Part shown: piece after piece, positions 47,724 to 57,633 of the stretch | Layout: each line of letters starts with the position of its first letter | Numbering within the stretch: position 1 is the stretch's first letter | From: an uncultured Candidatus Saccharibacteria bacterium | GTDB lineage: Bacteria > Patescibacteriota > Saccharimonadia > Saccharimonadales > Saccharimonadaceae | Length of the DNA stretch: 64,000 bases | Assembly: GCA_947302125.1 (NCBI GenBank) | Contig: CAMYUL010000004.1 | Location: forward strand, 29,507-93,506 | Direction of reading: 5' to 3' | The notes under the pieces: generated by a model | What the model was told of the DNA's origin: nothing | Databases searched by the model: none | The model's input: only the letters and a program-made list of their open reading frames with translations | Position numbers and translations under genes: made by a program

Positions 47724-48181
47724 TTTTCGCCCTCCTTTTTGGCTTTTTGCTGTTTAATAATCTGCTCAAACTCTGACAAAGTGGTAAATTCCTGAAACAC
47801 GCTAGCAAATCTCACGTAAGCCACTTCATTCACTTCTGCCAAAACGTCTAGGGTAATCTGCCCGATCTGTCTAGAGGTTACTTCTTCTAGACCCAGCTCA
47901 TAAATCCTTTCTGTGACCTGGTCTACAACCTGCTCCACTTCTAGCGACGAGGAGAAAAACTTACCTACGCTTCTCCTTACAGAGGTAATTAGTTTGTCCC
48001 TATCGAACTCCTCCTTATTACCACTGCGCTTCCGCACCATAATTGGCGGCAGTTCGATCCTCTCATAAGTCGTAAAACGATGCTTTCCATCCGAAGAAAT
48101 CCGCCTACGGCGAATCATACCATCAGCAGTCTCCCTACTTTCCAGTACTTTACTATCACCAATTCTGATTTTCTGCACCAT
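47720..48181 (-). CDS. nrdR: NrdR-like repressor (ATP-cone) with degenerate zinc ribbon
   Basis: VLESRETADGMIRRRRISSDGKHRFTTYERIELPPIMVRKRSGNKEEFDRDKL...VAYVRFASVFQEF; expected cysteines absent. Confidence 0.88.
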   Translation of the reverse strand: MVQKIRIGDSKVLESRETADGMIRRRRISSDGKHRFTTYERIELPPIMVRKRSGNKEEFDRDKLITSVRRSVGKFFSSSLEVEQVVDQVTERIYELGLEEVTSRQIGQITLDVLAEVNEVAYVRFASVFQEFTTLSEFEQIIKQQKAKKEGEK

Positions 48182-48203
48182 TTTACCTCACTCGCCCTAT
48201 AAA

Positions 48204-48230
48204 TTAGCACTCTTTTTAAAAGAGTGCTAA
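48204..48230. promoter_or_regulatory. CIRCE (HrcA operator): TTAGCACTC-N9-GAGTGCTAA
   Basis: Exact 9-9-9 CIRCE consensus. Confidence 0.85.
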
Positions 48231-48237
48231 TGTTTAA

Positions 48238-49467
48238 TTATTTATCTTTGTGTCTGCGTAGCTTTGCTCTTAGGGATGGCGGGACATCCAAATCTTCCTC
48301 AGAATCTTCAGACCTAATCGAATCCCACATGTTTCCCTTATTCTCTGCAGCAAATTCTTCTTGTGAAGCCTGTGGCTTGTTTTCATCAAGGCTATTTAAT
48401 TCTACCTTTTCGCCATCGTCATTATCGATGGTCTTCTCCTCAGCCTCAGACACGGCTGGAGTCTCTGGCATAGTAGCTGCAGCAGCAGCTTCAGCAGCCT
48501 TACGATCTAGTTCCTTATAATATTCGGAGTCAAATCCAGTTGCAACTACGGTAATTACAATCTCATCTTCTAGCTCTGGACGAATAGATGCACCAAAGAT
48601 AATGTTTGCATCTGGGGCAACTGCAGAGGTAATTACCTCAGCAGCTTCCTGGATCTCAGACATACTCATGTCGTAACCACCAGCTACTGAGAAGAGGACG
48701 CCTCTAGCACCTTCAATCTTTACCTCAATTAGTGGGGATTCAATAGCCTGCTGAGCAGCGAGTACTGCGCGGTTTTCACCAGAAGCACGGCCAATGCCCA
48801 TAAGAGCCGAGCCGGCATTCTTCATAATTGCCTTAACATCGGCAAAGTCCAAGTTAATCAAGCTATGCTCAGTAATGAGCTCAGAAATACCCTGAACACC
48901 CTGACGAAGCACGTCGTCAGCGATCTTAAAGGTTTCAAGAAGTGGAGTACGAGGATCAATTGTCTGAAGCAACCGATCATTAGGAATTGTAATCAAAGCG
49001 TCAACTTCATGAGTCAACTTCTCAATAGCATTGTCGGCGTTTTCCTTGCGGATTGGGCCCTCAAATGAGAATGGGCGAGTAACCACGCCAACTGTCAGAA
49101 TATCTCTATCGTGAGCTTCCTGGGCAACAATTGGGCCAGCACCAGAACCAGTACCACCGCCAGCACCCAAAGTAATAAATACCATGTCTGCACCGTCTAG
49201 AGCCTTGCCGATAATCTCACGGCTTTCCTCAGCGGCCTCGCGACCCTTTTCAGGATCACCACCAGCGCCTAAGCCTTTGCCGATATGAACTTTGTTATCT
49301 GCTGCGGAATGATGCAAAGCTTGCGCATCAGTATTAACTGCTACAAACTCTACTCCGTTTAGACCGACTTCTTTCATTCGGTCCACAGCTGAACCACCGG
49401 CGCCGCCGACTCCGACAACCTTAATGCTTGCTGTGCTCTCCACCTCTGTTGGCTTGATTTCAGGCAT
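48238..49467 (-). CDS. ftsZ: Cell division protein FtsZ
   Basis: VVGVGGAGGSAVDRM, ITLGAGGGTGSGAGPIVA, C-terminal DVPPSLRAKLRRHKDK. Confidence 0.97.
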   Translation of the reverse strand: MPEIKPTEVESTASIKVVGVGGAGGSAVDRMKEVGLNGVEFVAVNTDAQALHHSAADNKVHIGKGLGAGGDPEKGREAAEESREIIGKALDGADMVFITLGAGGGTGSGAGPIVAQEAHDRDILTVGVVTRPFSFEGPIRKENADNAIEKLTHEVDALITIPNDRLLQTIDPRTPLLETFKIADDVLRQGVQGISELITEHSLINLDFADVKAIMKNAGSALMGIGRASGENRAVLAAQQAIESPLIEVKIEGARGVLFSVAGGYDMSMSEIQEAAEVITSAVAPDANIIFGASIRPELEDEIVITVVATGFDSEYYKELDRKAAEAAAAATMPETPAVSEAEEKTIDNDDGEKVELNSLDENKPQASQEEFAAENKGNMWDSIRSEDSEEDLDVPPSLRAKLRRHKDK

Positions 49468-49561
49468 TTTATATCCTCGCTTTAATAAACTTTAAACCTA
49501 TTATAGCACAAAAAAATAGATTGCAATACTTTATTTTAAATTTTTTGTTCAGGAATTACCT

Positions 49562-50788
49562 CTAGAATTTTTTGAAAAAGCCTTTGAGTAGACCGCCACC
49601 GGATTTCTTCTTTTTCTTCTCGTGATGCGAGCGAATTATCTGACCATTATCTTTTGCCGCCATCAAAACCAAGCCTACCGCAGCGGAATATTCTGGCTTA
49701 TAAATGGCCTCTGCTACACCACCAAGCCCAGAAGGAGCTCCAATCTTAATTGCGGCTTCTAGTGCGTCCTTTGCGAACTCAGAAACGCCCTTAAGTCTTG
49801 CGCCACCGCCAACCAGTACAATCCCCTCTGGTAGCTTATGATCATACTTTGCAAACTTCAGCTCCTTACGTACACCGTCGAAGATTTCCGCTAGTCTCGC
49901 CTCAATAATCTCCGAAATTTCTGCTCTAGAAAATGCCATTTCTTCTCTGCCACGACGCACCAAAATCTCACCGGCGTCATCACCCTCAGCAGTATTCCTT
50001 GCCGCAAAGCGCCTCTTAATATCCTCTGCAATCTCCGTATCAATCTCTAACACAATCGCAAGGTCATTTGTAATATTGTTCGACCCTACTGGCAATACGC
50101 CCACATACTGCAAATCCCCTTCCTCAAAAATTGCAATAGAGGTTGTCGCTGCGCCAAGGTCAATCACTGCTACACCGTTCTCCATCTGCTTCTCAGACAA
50201 AACCGCTCGCGCTGCCGCCACTACTGAAGGAACTAGCTTCTCAGCCTCTACCTTCGCGCCCTCCGTAGCCTTACGCAAGTTCACAGAATTTGGAGCCAGC
50301 GCCGAAATCACACTTGCTTCAAGCTCCAATCTAGCACCAGTCATGCCTAGTGGATCCTTAATCCCCTTCTGTCCATCAAGCGTATACGACAATGGCAAGA
50401 CATCCAAAATATCTCTGTTAGCCGGCACCCTACCAGTCACTGCTGCGCCTTCTACGCGTGCCAAGTCGTCTTCGGTAATCTCATGGTCCTCCGCCCCGAC
50501 CGCAATCATACCCTCGGCCTTCACGCTCATCACGTGTGCACCATTAATTGAAACATATGCCGAGTTCACCTCGAACCCGCTCATGCGCTCTACTTCACCA
50601 AGCATCCTATCAATCGACTCAGCCGGGCCAGTCAAATTAGCTACTACGCCTTTTCTCATTCCAGAATTCGGGCCTTCATTATAGCCGACAATAGACACAG
50701 AGCCATCTCTACCTACCGTAGCCACCACCGCGCGTACGTTCTCCGTACCGACATCAAGGCCAACTACGTATCTGAGATTCTCTTCCAT
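49562..50788 (-). CDS. ftsA: Cell division protein FtsA
   Basis: VVGLDVGTENVRAVVA, VIDLGAATTSIAIF, VLVGGGARLKGV; start at 50788 after TATAAT. Confidence 0.93.
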   Translation of the reverse strand: MEENLRYVVGLDVGTENVRAVVATVGRDGSVSIVGYNEGPNSGMRKGVVANLTGPAESIDRMLGEVERMSGFEVNSAYVSINGAHVMSVKAEGMIAVGAEDHEITEDDLARVEGAAVTGRVPANRDILDVLPLSYTLDGQKGIKDPLGMTGARLELEASVISALAPNSVNLRKATEGAKVEAEKLVPSVVAAARAVLSEKQMENGVAVIDLGAATTSIAIFEEGDLQYVGVLPVGSNNITNDLAIVLEIDTEIAEDIKRRFAARNTAEGDDAGEILVRRGREEMAFSRAEISEIIEARLAEIFDGVRKELKFAKYDHKLPEGIVLVGGGARLKGVSEFAKDALEAAIKIGAPSGLGGVAEAIYKPEYSAAVGLVLMAAKDNGQIIRSHHEKKKKKSGGGLLKGFFKKF

Positions 50789-50809
50789 ACCCCCATTATA
50801 GCACAAGCG

Positions 50810-51559
50810 TTATACTTCGGTCAATATTTCATAACCATCTTCAGTTACAAGTACCGTATGTTCGCAATGACAAGCAAAGCTTCCGTCATTCGTCACTACA
50901 GTCCAGCCAGATTCATCATCTCTATCGATATGATTTGCTGCCTTGCCCAAAGTTGACATCGGCTCGATGCAGAGCGTGTCGCCAACTTTTAGTTCGTAAC
51001 CATGGCCCCTTTTACCATAATTCGGCACATCTGGAGAAAGATGCATCTTGTCGCCGATAAAGTGACCCACATAGTTTTCTACTACCCCCAAATGTCCCTT
51101 CTCGAGCACTTTCTGTACAGCATAGCCAATATCGCCTAGCTTCGCCCCCGGCTTCACCTGCGCGATTCCCTCATATAGCGCACTTTCTGTCACAGAAATC
51201 ATCTTCTTGTAAGCTGGCGACCCCTTACCACCAACCAACATCGTAAACGCCGAATCAGTATAATACCCCTTGTACTTGATTACCATATCAAACGACACCA
51301 CGTCGCCCTCTTCAAGCACTTCGTCCGAAGGCGCACCATGGACAATCTCTTCATTCACAGAGATACAAATCGCTCCTGGGAACTTCTCCTCTAGTTCATC
51401 ATAAGCCACTATCGCCCCACGTTTTTCCACCTCTTTGCGCACCCAGGCATCAATCTCCTTACCGGTCATCCCCGGCTTTACGTATTCCTTCAGGTCTTTT
51501 AACAGCTGACCTAGAATCTTACCGCCCTCCCTCATTGCAGAAATTTTATCATTCGCCAT
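50810..51559 (-). CDS. map: Methionine aminopeptidase type I
   Basis: CISVNEEIVHGAPSDEVLEEGDVVSFDM, GHFIGDKMH, HCEHTVLVTEDG. Confidence 0.95.
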   Translation of the reverse strand: MANDKISAMREGGKILGQLLKDLKEYVKPGMTGKEIDAWVRKEVEKRGAIVAYDELEEKFPGAICISVNEEIVHGAPSDEVLEEGDVVSFDMVIKYKGYYTDSAFTMLVGGKGSPAYKKMISVTESALYEGIAQVKPGAKLGDIGYAVQKVLEKGHLGVVENYVGHFIGDKMHLSPDVPNYGKRGHGYELKVGDTLCIEPMSTLGKAANHIDRDDESGWTVVTNDGSFACHCEHTVLVTEDGYEILTEV

Positions 51560-52172
51560 AAGATTTCTCCCTTTTTACCGCATCGTTTTCAATACTTTCT
51601 GGGTCCGTGTCTTCCCAAACTTTTGGCGAACCCGGAATTAATTCCCGAACAATTTTATTTATACGCTCGGTCACAGTTTCAAAATCGCCTGTACCGTCAA
51701 TATGAAAAATCGCTACATTCCGTTCTTCTAACAGAGGTAGAATCGAACAAATATTTTGCTCAAATACCGCAAAACGCTTCTCCAAAACCTCCATAGTATC
51801 GTCGCTTCTGCCGCGTTCTTGTACTCGCTTGTATAATTCTTCTTTTGGCACGTCTAAAATAATTGCACCCTTCATGTTGTCAAAGAACTTACCGTCCGGT
51901 TCTGCGAGTAAAATATTTACCTGCTCCATATCGCGAGGATAGCCATCTAACACTACCTCCATCCCCTCAGCCTCGGCGAATTCGATCTGCTTATTCATCA
52001 GCCTTACCACTGTCGCATCATCTACCAGCTCCCCAGCATTCAAGATGTCGTCGAACTCCCCCGTATCACGTAGTACTTGACCTACAGATAACCACCTCCA
52101 ACCATATTTATCAGCAATAATCCGCCCCTGTGTACTCTTGCCACTTCCTGCCGGCCCAAAAAATGCTATCAT
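51549..52172 (-). CDS. Adenylate-kinase-like NMP kinase 1
   Basis: FFGPAGSGKSTQGRIIADKYG, VVLDGYPRDMEQ. Confidence 0.85.
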   Translation of the reverse strand: MIAFFGPAGSGKSTQGRIIADKYGWRWLSVGQVLRDTGEFDDILNAGELVDDATVVRLMNKQIEFAEAEGMEVVLDGYPRDMEQVNILLAEPDGKFFDNMKGAIILDVPKEELYKRVQERGRSDDTMEVLEKRFAVFEQNICSILPLLEERNVAIFHIDGTGDFETVTERINKIVRELIPGSPKVWEDTDPESIENDAVKREKSYGE

Positions 52173-52675
52173 AACACCTCCTTTACCCTGTTAAATACTT
52201 CATCGACCGTGCCCAATCCATCAACTTTTTTAATCTCCACTCCAGCAGCAACTAGCACGCCGTCCACCTCTTGGCGCATAGCACGATAATCGGCAAGTCT
52301 CCTTGCTATTACCTCTGGCGTATCCTGCTCTCTCCCTCTCAAAGCTAATCTAGAATACACTTCCTCATCAGAAATATCGATCTCTATCACCTCAGAAACG
52401 TCTAAGGACAGTGCCATTTCTGCCTGCCTCTTCGTACGTGGGAAACCATCAATAATAGCATCCCGTACACCGCTTAGCTCGTTAGCAAGCAGCGCAAAAG
52501 TCGTCTCATCATCTATTAGTTTTTCAGTTTTAAGCTGTTCTTTTACTTGGGGATCCTCACTCTTTCTAAATAATTCCCCAGTAGAAATCCAAGCGCACCC
52601 CAAAAATTCCGCTAATTTCTGACCCTGCGTACTCTTACCGCTTCCTGGCGCGCCAAGCAAAATAATTCTTCTCAT
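52169..52675 (-). CDS. adk: Adenylate-kinase-like NMP kinase 2
   Basis: ILLGAPGSGKSTQGQKLAEFLG, IDGFPRTKRQAE. Confidence 0.85.
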   Translation of the reverse strand: MRRIILLGAPGSGKSTQGQKLAEFLGCAWISTGELFRKSEDPQVKEQLKTEKLIDDETTFALLANELSGVRDAIIDGFPRTKRQAEMALSLDVSEVIEIDISDEEVYSRLALRGREQDTPEVIARRLADYRAMRQEVDGVLVAAGVEIKKVDGLGTVDEVFNRVKEVL

Positions 52676-52745
52676 GCCACTATTATAACAAAGTACCGAA
52701 AAAAGTGTTGATTTTTTGAAATCTCTCTGATATAATTATGCCAAT

Positions 52746-52964
52746 ATGTCTATCAAAGTTACAAGAAAAGATCAAGGCGAGGCCAATGAGAACATCATTC
52801 GCCGCTTCAACCGCAAGGTTTTACAGAGCGGTATTATGCCTCTTGCCAAGTCTCAGATGCGCTTCTCTAAGCCTATTTCCAAGCGTGAACGCCGCAAAAA
52901 GGCAATTCTCCGCGAGATCAGAAAAGCTGAGAAGGCCGAGAGAATTAAGCTAGGTCTTAAGTAA
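52746..52964 (+). CDS. rpsU: 30S ribosomal protein S21
   Basis: IIRRFNRKVLQSGIMPLAKSQMRFSKPISKRERRKKAILRE. Confidence 0.85.
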   Translation: MSIKVTRKDQGEANENIIRRFNRKVLQSGIMPLAKSQMRFSKPISKRERRKKAILREIRKAEKAERIKLGLK

Positions 52965-52970
52965 ATCTTC

Positions 52971-53001
52971 AAAAATACTGCGAACCTCGCAGTATTTTTT
53001 T
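52971..53001. terminator. AAAAATACTGCG/CGCAGTATTTTT
   Basis: Inverted repeat with T-run between rpsU and recJ. Confidence 0.85.
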
Positions 53002-54667
53002 ATTCAATCCCTACGATTCGACCCTCTACGCTTCTCGTCCCCTGCCATTCGTTTTCCATCACTGTGATCAAGATGTTTGCGCTCTCCCCCATCTCCACCT
53101 CAAACCACGTTTTCTCGGCATAAAACGCCACTAGTTTCATTGTCTTACCATCCGCCCCCTTTACTAGCATTCTTAAATGTTTCCCGTCTGCACCCATCTT
53201 AGAAACATCAAGCACCGTCACGTCGCGCAGCAAAAACACCGGCTCCAAATTCCCCTCCCCCCAAGGCTCCAGCGACTTTAGCTCTTCTAATAACTCTAGA
53301 TTAAATTCTGACAAATCCTTCGTCACAACATCTATATCTCGCCTCAAGAATCTTTCCTGGTTGACCAGCTTCAAACTCCCATAATAATCATTCATTCTCT
53401 TGCAAAATTCCGAATAATTCTCTGCGCTTAGCCTCACACCCGCCGCCGCCGCATGTCCGCCTCCAGAGATTAATAGCTCCTGACAACTTGCCAAAGCTTT
53501 TGCCAGATTATACTCGCCAAAACTTCGGCCGCTCCCCTTAAGGTCGCCATCTATTTCCGCCAGCACAAAGCATGGCTTCTTATATCTCTCTGTTAATCGT
53601 CCAGCAATAATCCCCAGCACCCCCTCATGCCAGTCACCCTTTACAATCAGCACCGGATCTCCATCATCACCCCTATTTTCTATCTCGGCTACCGCCGCCT
53701 GTTGCTGTTTACGACGCTCAGAGTTTAGACGATTTAATTCCTCGGCCACCCCTGCTGCTTCTACCTTAGAATCCGTCGTCAGTAATTTTAATGCTAGTTC
53801 CGCCGTTTCCATCCGTCCAGCCGCATTTAGTCTTGGCCCAATCTGGAACCCAACTGCCTCCGAAGATAGTCGCTTCACAGCAGCCACCTGCATCAAGGCT
53901 AGAAGCCCCGGCCTCCGCGTCTTACCCAGCACTATCAACCCGTAATAACAAATCACCCTATTTATCGCCGACATCGGCATCGAATCACACATCGTTCCAA
54001 TCGCCGCCAGATCCATCAGCCACTTCTCTTGCCCCTCCGAAATCTCCCCCTTATCCGCCAAGAATTTTGCCAACATAAACACCACTCCCGCCCCTGATAA
54101 ATCTGCAAGCTCTGCAATATTATCGGTCGCTGGCCTCTTCCCCTCAGCAATCTCTGCCTGCACCCTTAGCGCCTTCTTTCTAAAATCCGGCCGCTTCGGA
54201 TTTACTACCGCCACCGCCGCAGCCGGCACCTCAGACGACAGCTCGTGGTGGTCCGTCACCACTGTATCTATCTTGGCATTAGCCAATTTCTTGATAATCT
54301 CCGCATTATTTGACCCGCAGTCCACCGTAATTACGAGCGTCACCCCCTCAGACACCGCCCTTTCGACTAACCGCTCACTCATCCCATATCCATCTAAAAA
54401 CCGGTCAGGAAGCATTGTGGAGACGTCAGAAACCCCGATTAACCGCATAATTTCGCAAAAAATCGCCGTCGCCGTCACCCCGTCAACGTCATAATCCCCA
54501 TAGATCAACACTTTCTCCCCAGCATCCCGCGCCTTCAAAATCCGCGAAACCGCTTTTTCTACATCTGGTAATTCTCCGCAAAGCCCGGACAAGACCTCAT
54601 ATTTTGGATGCAAAAAGTCCTCGCTCACCCCCCGTTTTTTAAGGAGTTCGTCAAACAGCTTGCTCAT
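53000..54667 (-). CDS. recJ: Single-stranded-DNA exonuclease RecJ
   Basis: VLIYGDYDVDGVTATAIF, VVTDHHE, GPRLNAAGRMETAELALKLL, SGGGHAAAAGVRL. Confidence 0.95.
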   Translation of the reverse strand: MSKLFDELLKKRGVSEDFLHPKYEVLSGLCGELPDVEKAVSRILKARDAGEKVLIYGDYDVDGVTATAIFCEIMRLIGVSDVSTMLPDRFLDGYGMSERLVERAVSEGVTLVITVDCGSNNAEIIKKLANAKIDTVVTDHHELSSEVPAAAVAVVNPKRPDFRKKALRVQAEIAEGKRPATDNIAELADLSGAGVVFMLAKFLADKGEISEGQEKWLMDLAAIGTMCDSMPMSAINRVICYYGLIVLGKTRRPGLLALMQVAAVKRLSSEAVGFQIGPRLNAAGRMETAELALKLLTTDSKVEAAGVAEELNRLNSERRKQQQAAVAEIENRGDDGDPVLIVKGDWHEGVLGIIAGRLTERYKKPCFVLAEIDGDLKGSGRSFGEYNLAKALASCQELLISGGGHAAAAGVRLSAENYSEFCKRMNDYYGSLKLVNQERFLRRDIDVVTKDLSEFNLELLEELKSLEPWGEGNLEPVFLLRDVTVLDVSKMGADGKHLRMLVKGADGKTMKLVAFYAEKTWFEVEMGESANILITVMENEWQGTRSVEGRIVGIE

Positions 54668-54966
54668 TAGCCGATAGTCTTACTCTGACCCTTGTTAGAA
54701 GATAATTGCTGACTCTTAATCACCATACTCTGCAGCTCTTTTAGGAGCGGAAATTGCTTATTCGTCTGATAAATCTGCGTATTTCCCTTCTTTGTCACAA
54801 TCACAAAATTCCCCCGCTCTAACCGCTTCAACTCTCTTTGAATATTCCCCGGATCTTCCTTGATTAACTTCGATAGACCTCTGACGTGAGTCCTAAAATC
54901 TGGATACTTAGCAAAAACAACTAGAATCTTTCTGCGCACTCTGGATGTAATAAAAACGTCTAACAT
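54667..54966 (-). CDS. Winged-helix transcriptional regulator
   Basis: SRVRRKILVVFAKYPDFRTHVRGLSKLIKEDPGNIQRELKRLERGNFVIVTKKGNTQIYQ. Confidence 0.75.
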   Translation of the reverse strand: MLDVFITSRVRRKILVVFAKYPDFRTHVRGLSKLIKEDPGNIQRELKRLERGNFVIVTKKGNTQIYQTNKQFPLLKELQSMVIKSQQLSSNKGQSKTIG

Positions 54967-55054
54967 TTTACCTCGCTTTTTCTTTCCTCTATTATACACC
55001 ACCCTTAGTCATTTTTACAACACTTTTCTTCGTGTAAAATGCTATAATAAGGCT

Positions 55055-57010
55055 ATGTTCTGCGAGGTGATACCTATCCGACTTTTTCGTGAAGATGGTG
55101 GGGTCTTGACCTATTCTTTTGACGCCTCTGCCCCTGTAAAAATCGGCCAAATCGTCGAAATCCCTCTCGGCAAGAGCAAAACTTACGGCATTGTCACAAA
55201 AATCGTAAAAAACGTCGATTTCAAGACTAGGGACATCTTAAAAATCCTCTATGACGAGCCGCTCCCACCCCATATTATCAAGGCAATTTTCTGGCTTTCA
55301 GAATATTATCTAGTTCCACTACCCCTGTCAGCTAAACTCTTCTTACCTCAAGGTCTCGGCAAAAATAGGTGTCAAAAAGCCACGACAAGTACACCCATCA
55401 CCTCTATAAAAATCGCTGACATCCCTCTAAACACCGCTCAAAACCGCGCCCTAAAGGAATTACGGACCGCAGAAAGCGCTACTAAATTACTCCACGGCAT
55501 CACCGGCTCTGGCAAAACCAACATCTACCTCAGCCTCGCTAAGGAGGCTTATTCAACCAAAAAATCGACTATCCTCCTCGTCCCAGAAATCGCCCTCACC
55601 TCTCAGCTCGTCCAAGTTTTTGAAAAAACCTTCGGAAAATGCGTCACTCTTATCCACTCTAATCTCACCGAGGCCGAGCGTCATCTTATCTGGGAAAATA
55701 TCTTAAAATCTAAAGCCCCCCAGATTATTATCGGACCCCGTTCTGCCCTTCTCTCCCCCGTCAAAGACCTTGGCTTAATTATTATTGATGAGGCTCACGA
55801 ATCTACTTATTTTCAGGAAAACACCCCTAAATATTCCGCCCTCCGCCTGGCTAGTTTTATCGCCAGCACCGAGAAAATTTCCTGCATTTACGGCACCGCT
55901 ACCCCTCTTATTTCCGATTACTATCTCGCCGGTCAAAAAGACGCTATCATCACTTTGTCCGAAAAAGCCAAAACCGATGCCAAGCCACCTAAGTTTCACC
56001 TTATCTCTCTCAAAAATCGTGAGAATTTCATCAAAAATCGTTATTTTTCCGATCAGCTCTTAGCAGCCATTGAAGAAAACCTCAAAAGTGGCCACCAAAC
56101 CCTAATTTTTCACAATCGCCGTGGCTCCGCACCCCTCACTCTCTGCGAAGAATGTGGCTGGCAAGCTCTCTGCCCTAACTGCTTCTTACCTCTTACTCTT
56201 CATTCTGATACTTACACCTTAATGTGCCACACCTGCGGCCACACTTGCCCTGTTCCAAAATCCTGCCCAGATTGCAAGACCCCTGGAATTATCCATAAGG
56301 GCTTCGGCACCAAATTACTAGAACAAGAGTTAAAAAAGTTGTTCAAGGACGCCAGTGTTATCCGCTTTGATGCTGATAATGCCAAGAGTGACACTCTTGC
56401 CGAGAATTTCGACAAGGTCAAAAACGGCGAATTTAACATCATTATCGGCACCCAAACCGTAGCTAAGGGCCTCGACCTACCCCTATTAAAAACCGTTGGC
56501 GTCGTCCAGGCCGATGCCGGGCTCTCCCTTCCCGACTTCTCCGCCCCAGAAAAAACTTACGAGCTTTTGAATCAGGTCATCGGCCGCGTCGGCCGCGGGC
56601 ATCTCGACGCTACCGATGTTTTCATCCAGACTTACCAGCCAGAAAACCCTGTTATCACCTCCGCTATCCACTCCGATTATCAAGCCTTTTACAAAGCTAC
56701 TCTAGGCGCTAGGAAGAAGGGCCACTTCCCACCTTTCTATTATCTCGCCAAGCTCAGCGTCACTTATAAGACCGAGGCCGCCACTGTCAAAAACATCACT
56801 GCACTTTATCGCTCACTCTCTGGTACTTCTCTAGAAATTACTAAGCCTACTCCTGCTTTCCATGAACGCACCACCAGGGGCTACACCTGGCAAATCTTCC
56901 TTCGCTCCACCTCTCGCACTAAGCTTCTAAGCACCTTACGCTCCCTCCAGTCCCCTGCCAAAAACTCCGGCAACCTCCATCTCACCATCGACCCGCCTTC
57001 CCTGCTTTAG
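55055..57010 (+). CDS. priA: Primosomal protein N' (PriA)
   Basis: LLHGITGSGKTNIYLSLAKEA, LIIIDEAHESTYFQ, Cys-rich zinc region CEECGWQALCPNCFLPL..CHTCGH. Confidence 0.93.
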   Translation: MFCEVIPIRLFREDGGVLTYSFDASAPVKIGQIVEIPLGKSKTYGIVTKIVKNVDFKTRDILKILYDEPLPPHIIKAIFWLSEYYLVPLPLSAKLFLPQGLGKNRCQKATTSTPITSIKIADIPLNTAQNRALKELRTAESATKLLHGITGSGKTNIYLSLAKEAYSTKKSTILLVPEIALTSQLVQVFEKTFGKCVTLIHSNLTEAERHLIWENILKSKAPQIIIGPRSALLSPVKDLGLIIIDEAHESTYFQENTPKYSALRLASFIASTEKISCIYGTATPLISDYYLAGQKDAIITLSEKAKTDAKPPKFHLISLKNRENFIKNRYFSDQLLAAIEENLKSGHQTLIFHNRRGSAPLTLCEECGWQALCPNCFLPLTLHSDTYTLMCHTCGHTCPVPKSCPDCKTPGIIHKGFGTKLLEQELKKLFKDASVIRFDADNAKSDTLAENFDKVKNGEFNIIIGTQTVAKGLDLPLLKTVGVVQADAGLSLPDFSAPEKTYELLNQVIGRVGRGHLDATDVFIQTYQPENPVITSAIHSDYQAFYKATLGARKKGHFPPFYYLAKLSVTYKTEAATVKNITALYRSLSGTSLEITKPTPAFHERTTRGYTWQIFLRSTSRTKLLSTLRSLQSPAKNSGNLHLTIDPPSLL

Positions 57011-57060
57011 CCCTTACGCTTATGCTTGAGAAGATGCTCAAAAAATGCTATAATCACCTT

Positions 57061-57633
57061 ATGAATATCATCACTACCCCAGATCCCCGTCTCCGTCAGA
57101 AGTCGACTAAGGTCGGTGTTATTGATGATGGAATCAAAGATGTTATCGCGGAAATGCTCAAAAACTCCCTTGAGTGGGAGAAAGATCACCCGCACGAGCT
57201 CTCTGCCGCCATGGCCGCGCCTCAGCTCGGCATCAACAAGCGCATTATTATCGTCCGCGATGATCTAGACGATAAGAATAATAACAGCTTTACCGCCCTC
57301 ATCAACCCAGAAGTCATCAAGACCGAGGGTAAGACCATTACTGATTACGAGGGCTGCCTCTCTGTTCCAGAGATTTACGGCAAAGTTCCTCGCCCAGAAA
57401 AATGCAAAGTCAAGGCGATTTTGGAAGATGGCACTCCTGTTCGCATTAAAGCCGAGGGCTATCTCGCCCGTACTTTGCTCCACGAAATCGACCACTTAGA
57501 CGGCATTCTCTTTATTGACCACATCAAAGATGTTAAGGACGCTTTCTACATCATGAATAAGAAAGGCGATCTCGATCCGCTTGATTATGACAAGCACATC
57601 AAAGGCAATAAGGAGCTTTTCCCTGATGATTAA
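57061..57633 (+). CDS. def: Peptide deformylase
   Basis: AAPQLGINKRIIIV, YEGCLSVPEIYGKVPR, LLHEIDHLDGILFID. Confidence 0.95.
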   Translation: MNIITTPDPRLRQKSTKVGVIDDGIKDVIAEMLKNSLEWEKDHPHELSAAMAAPQLGINKRIIIVRDDLDDKNNNSFTALINPEVIKTEGKTITDYEGCLSVPEIYGKVPRPEKCKVKAILEDGTPVRIKAEGYLARTLLHEIDHLDGILFIDHIKDVKDAFYIMNKKGDLDPLDYDKHIKGNKELFPDD

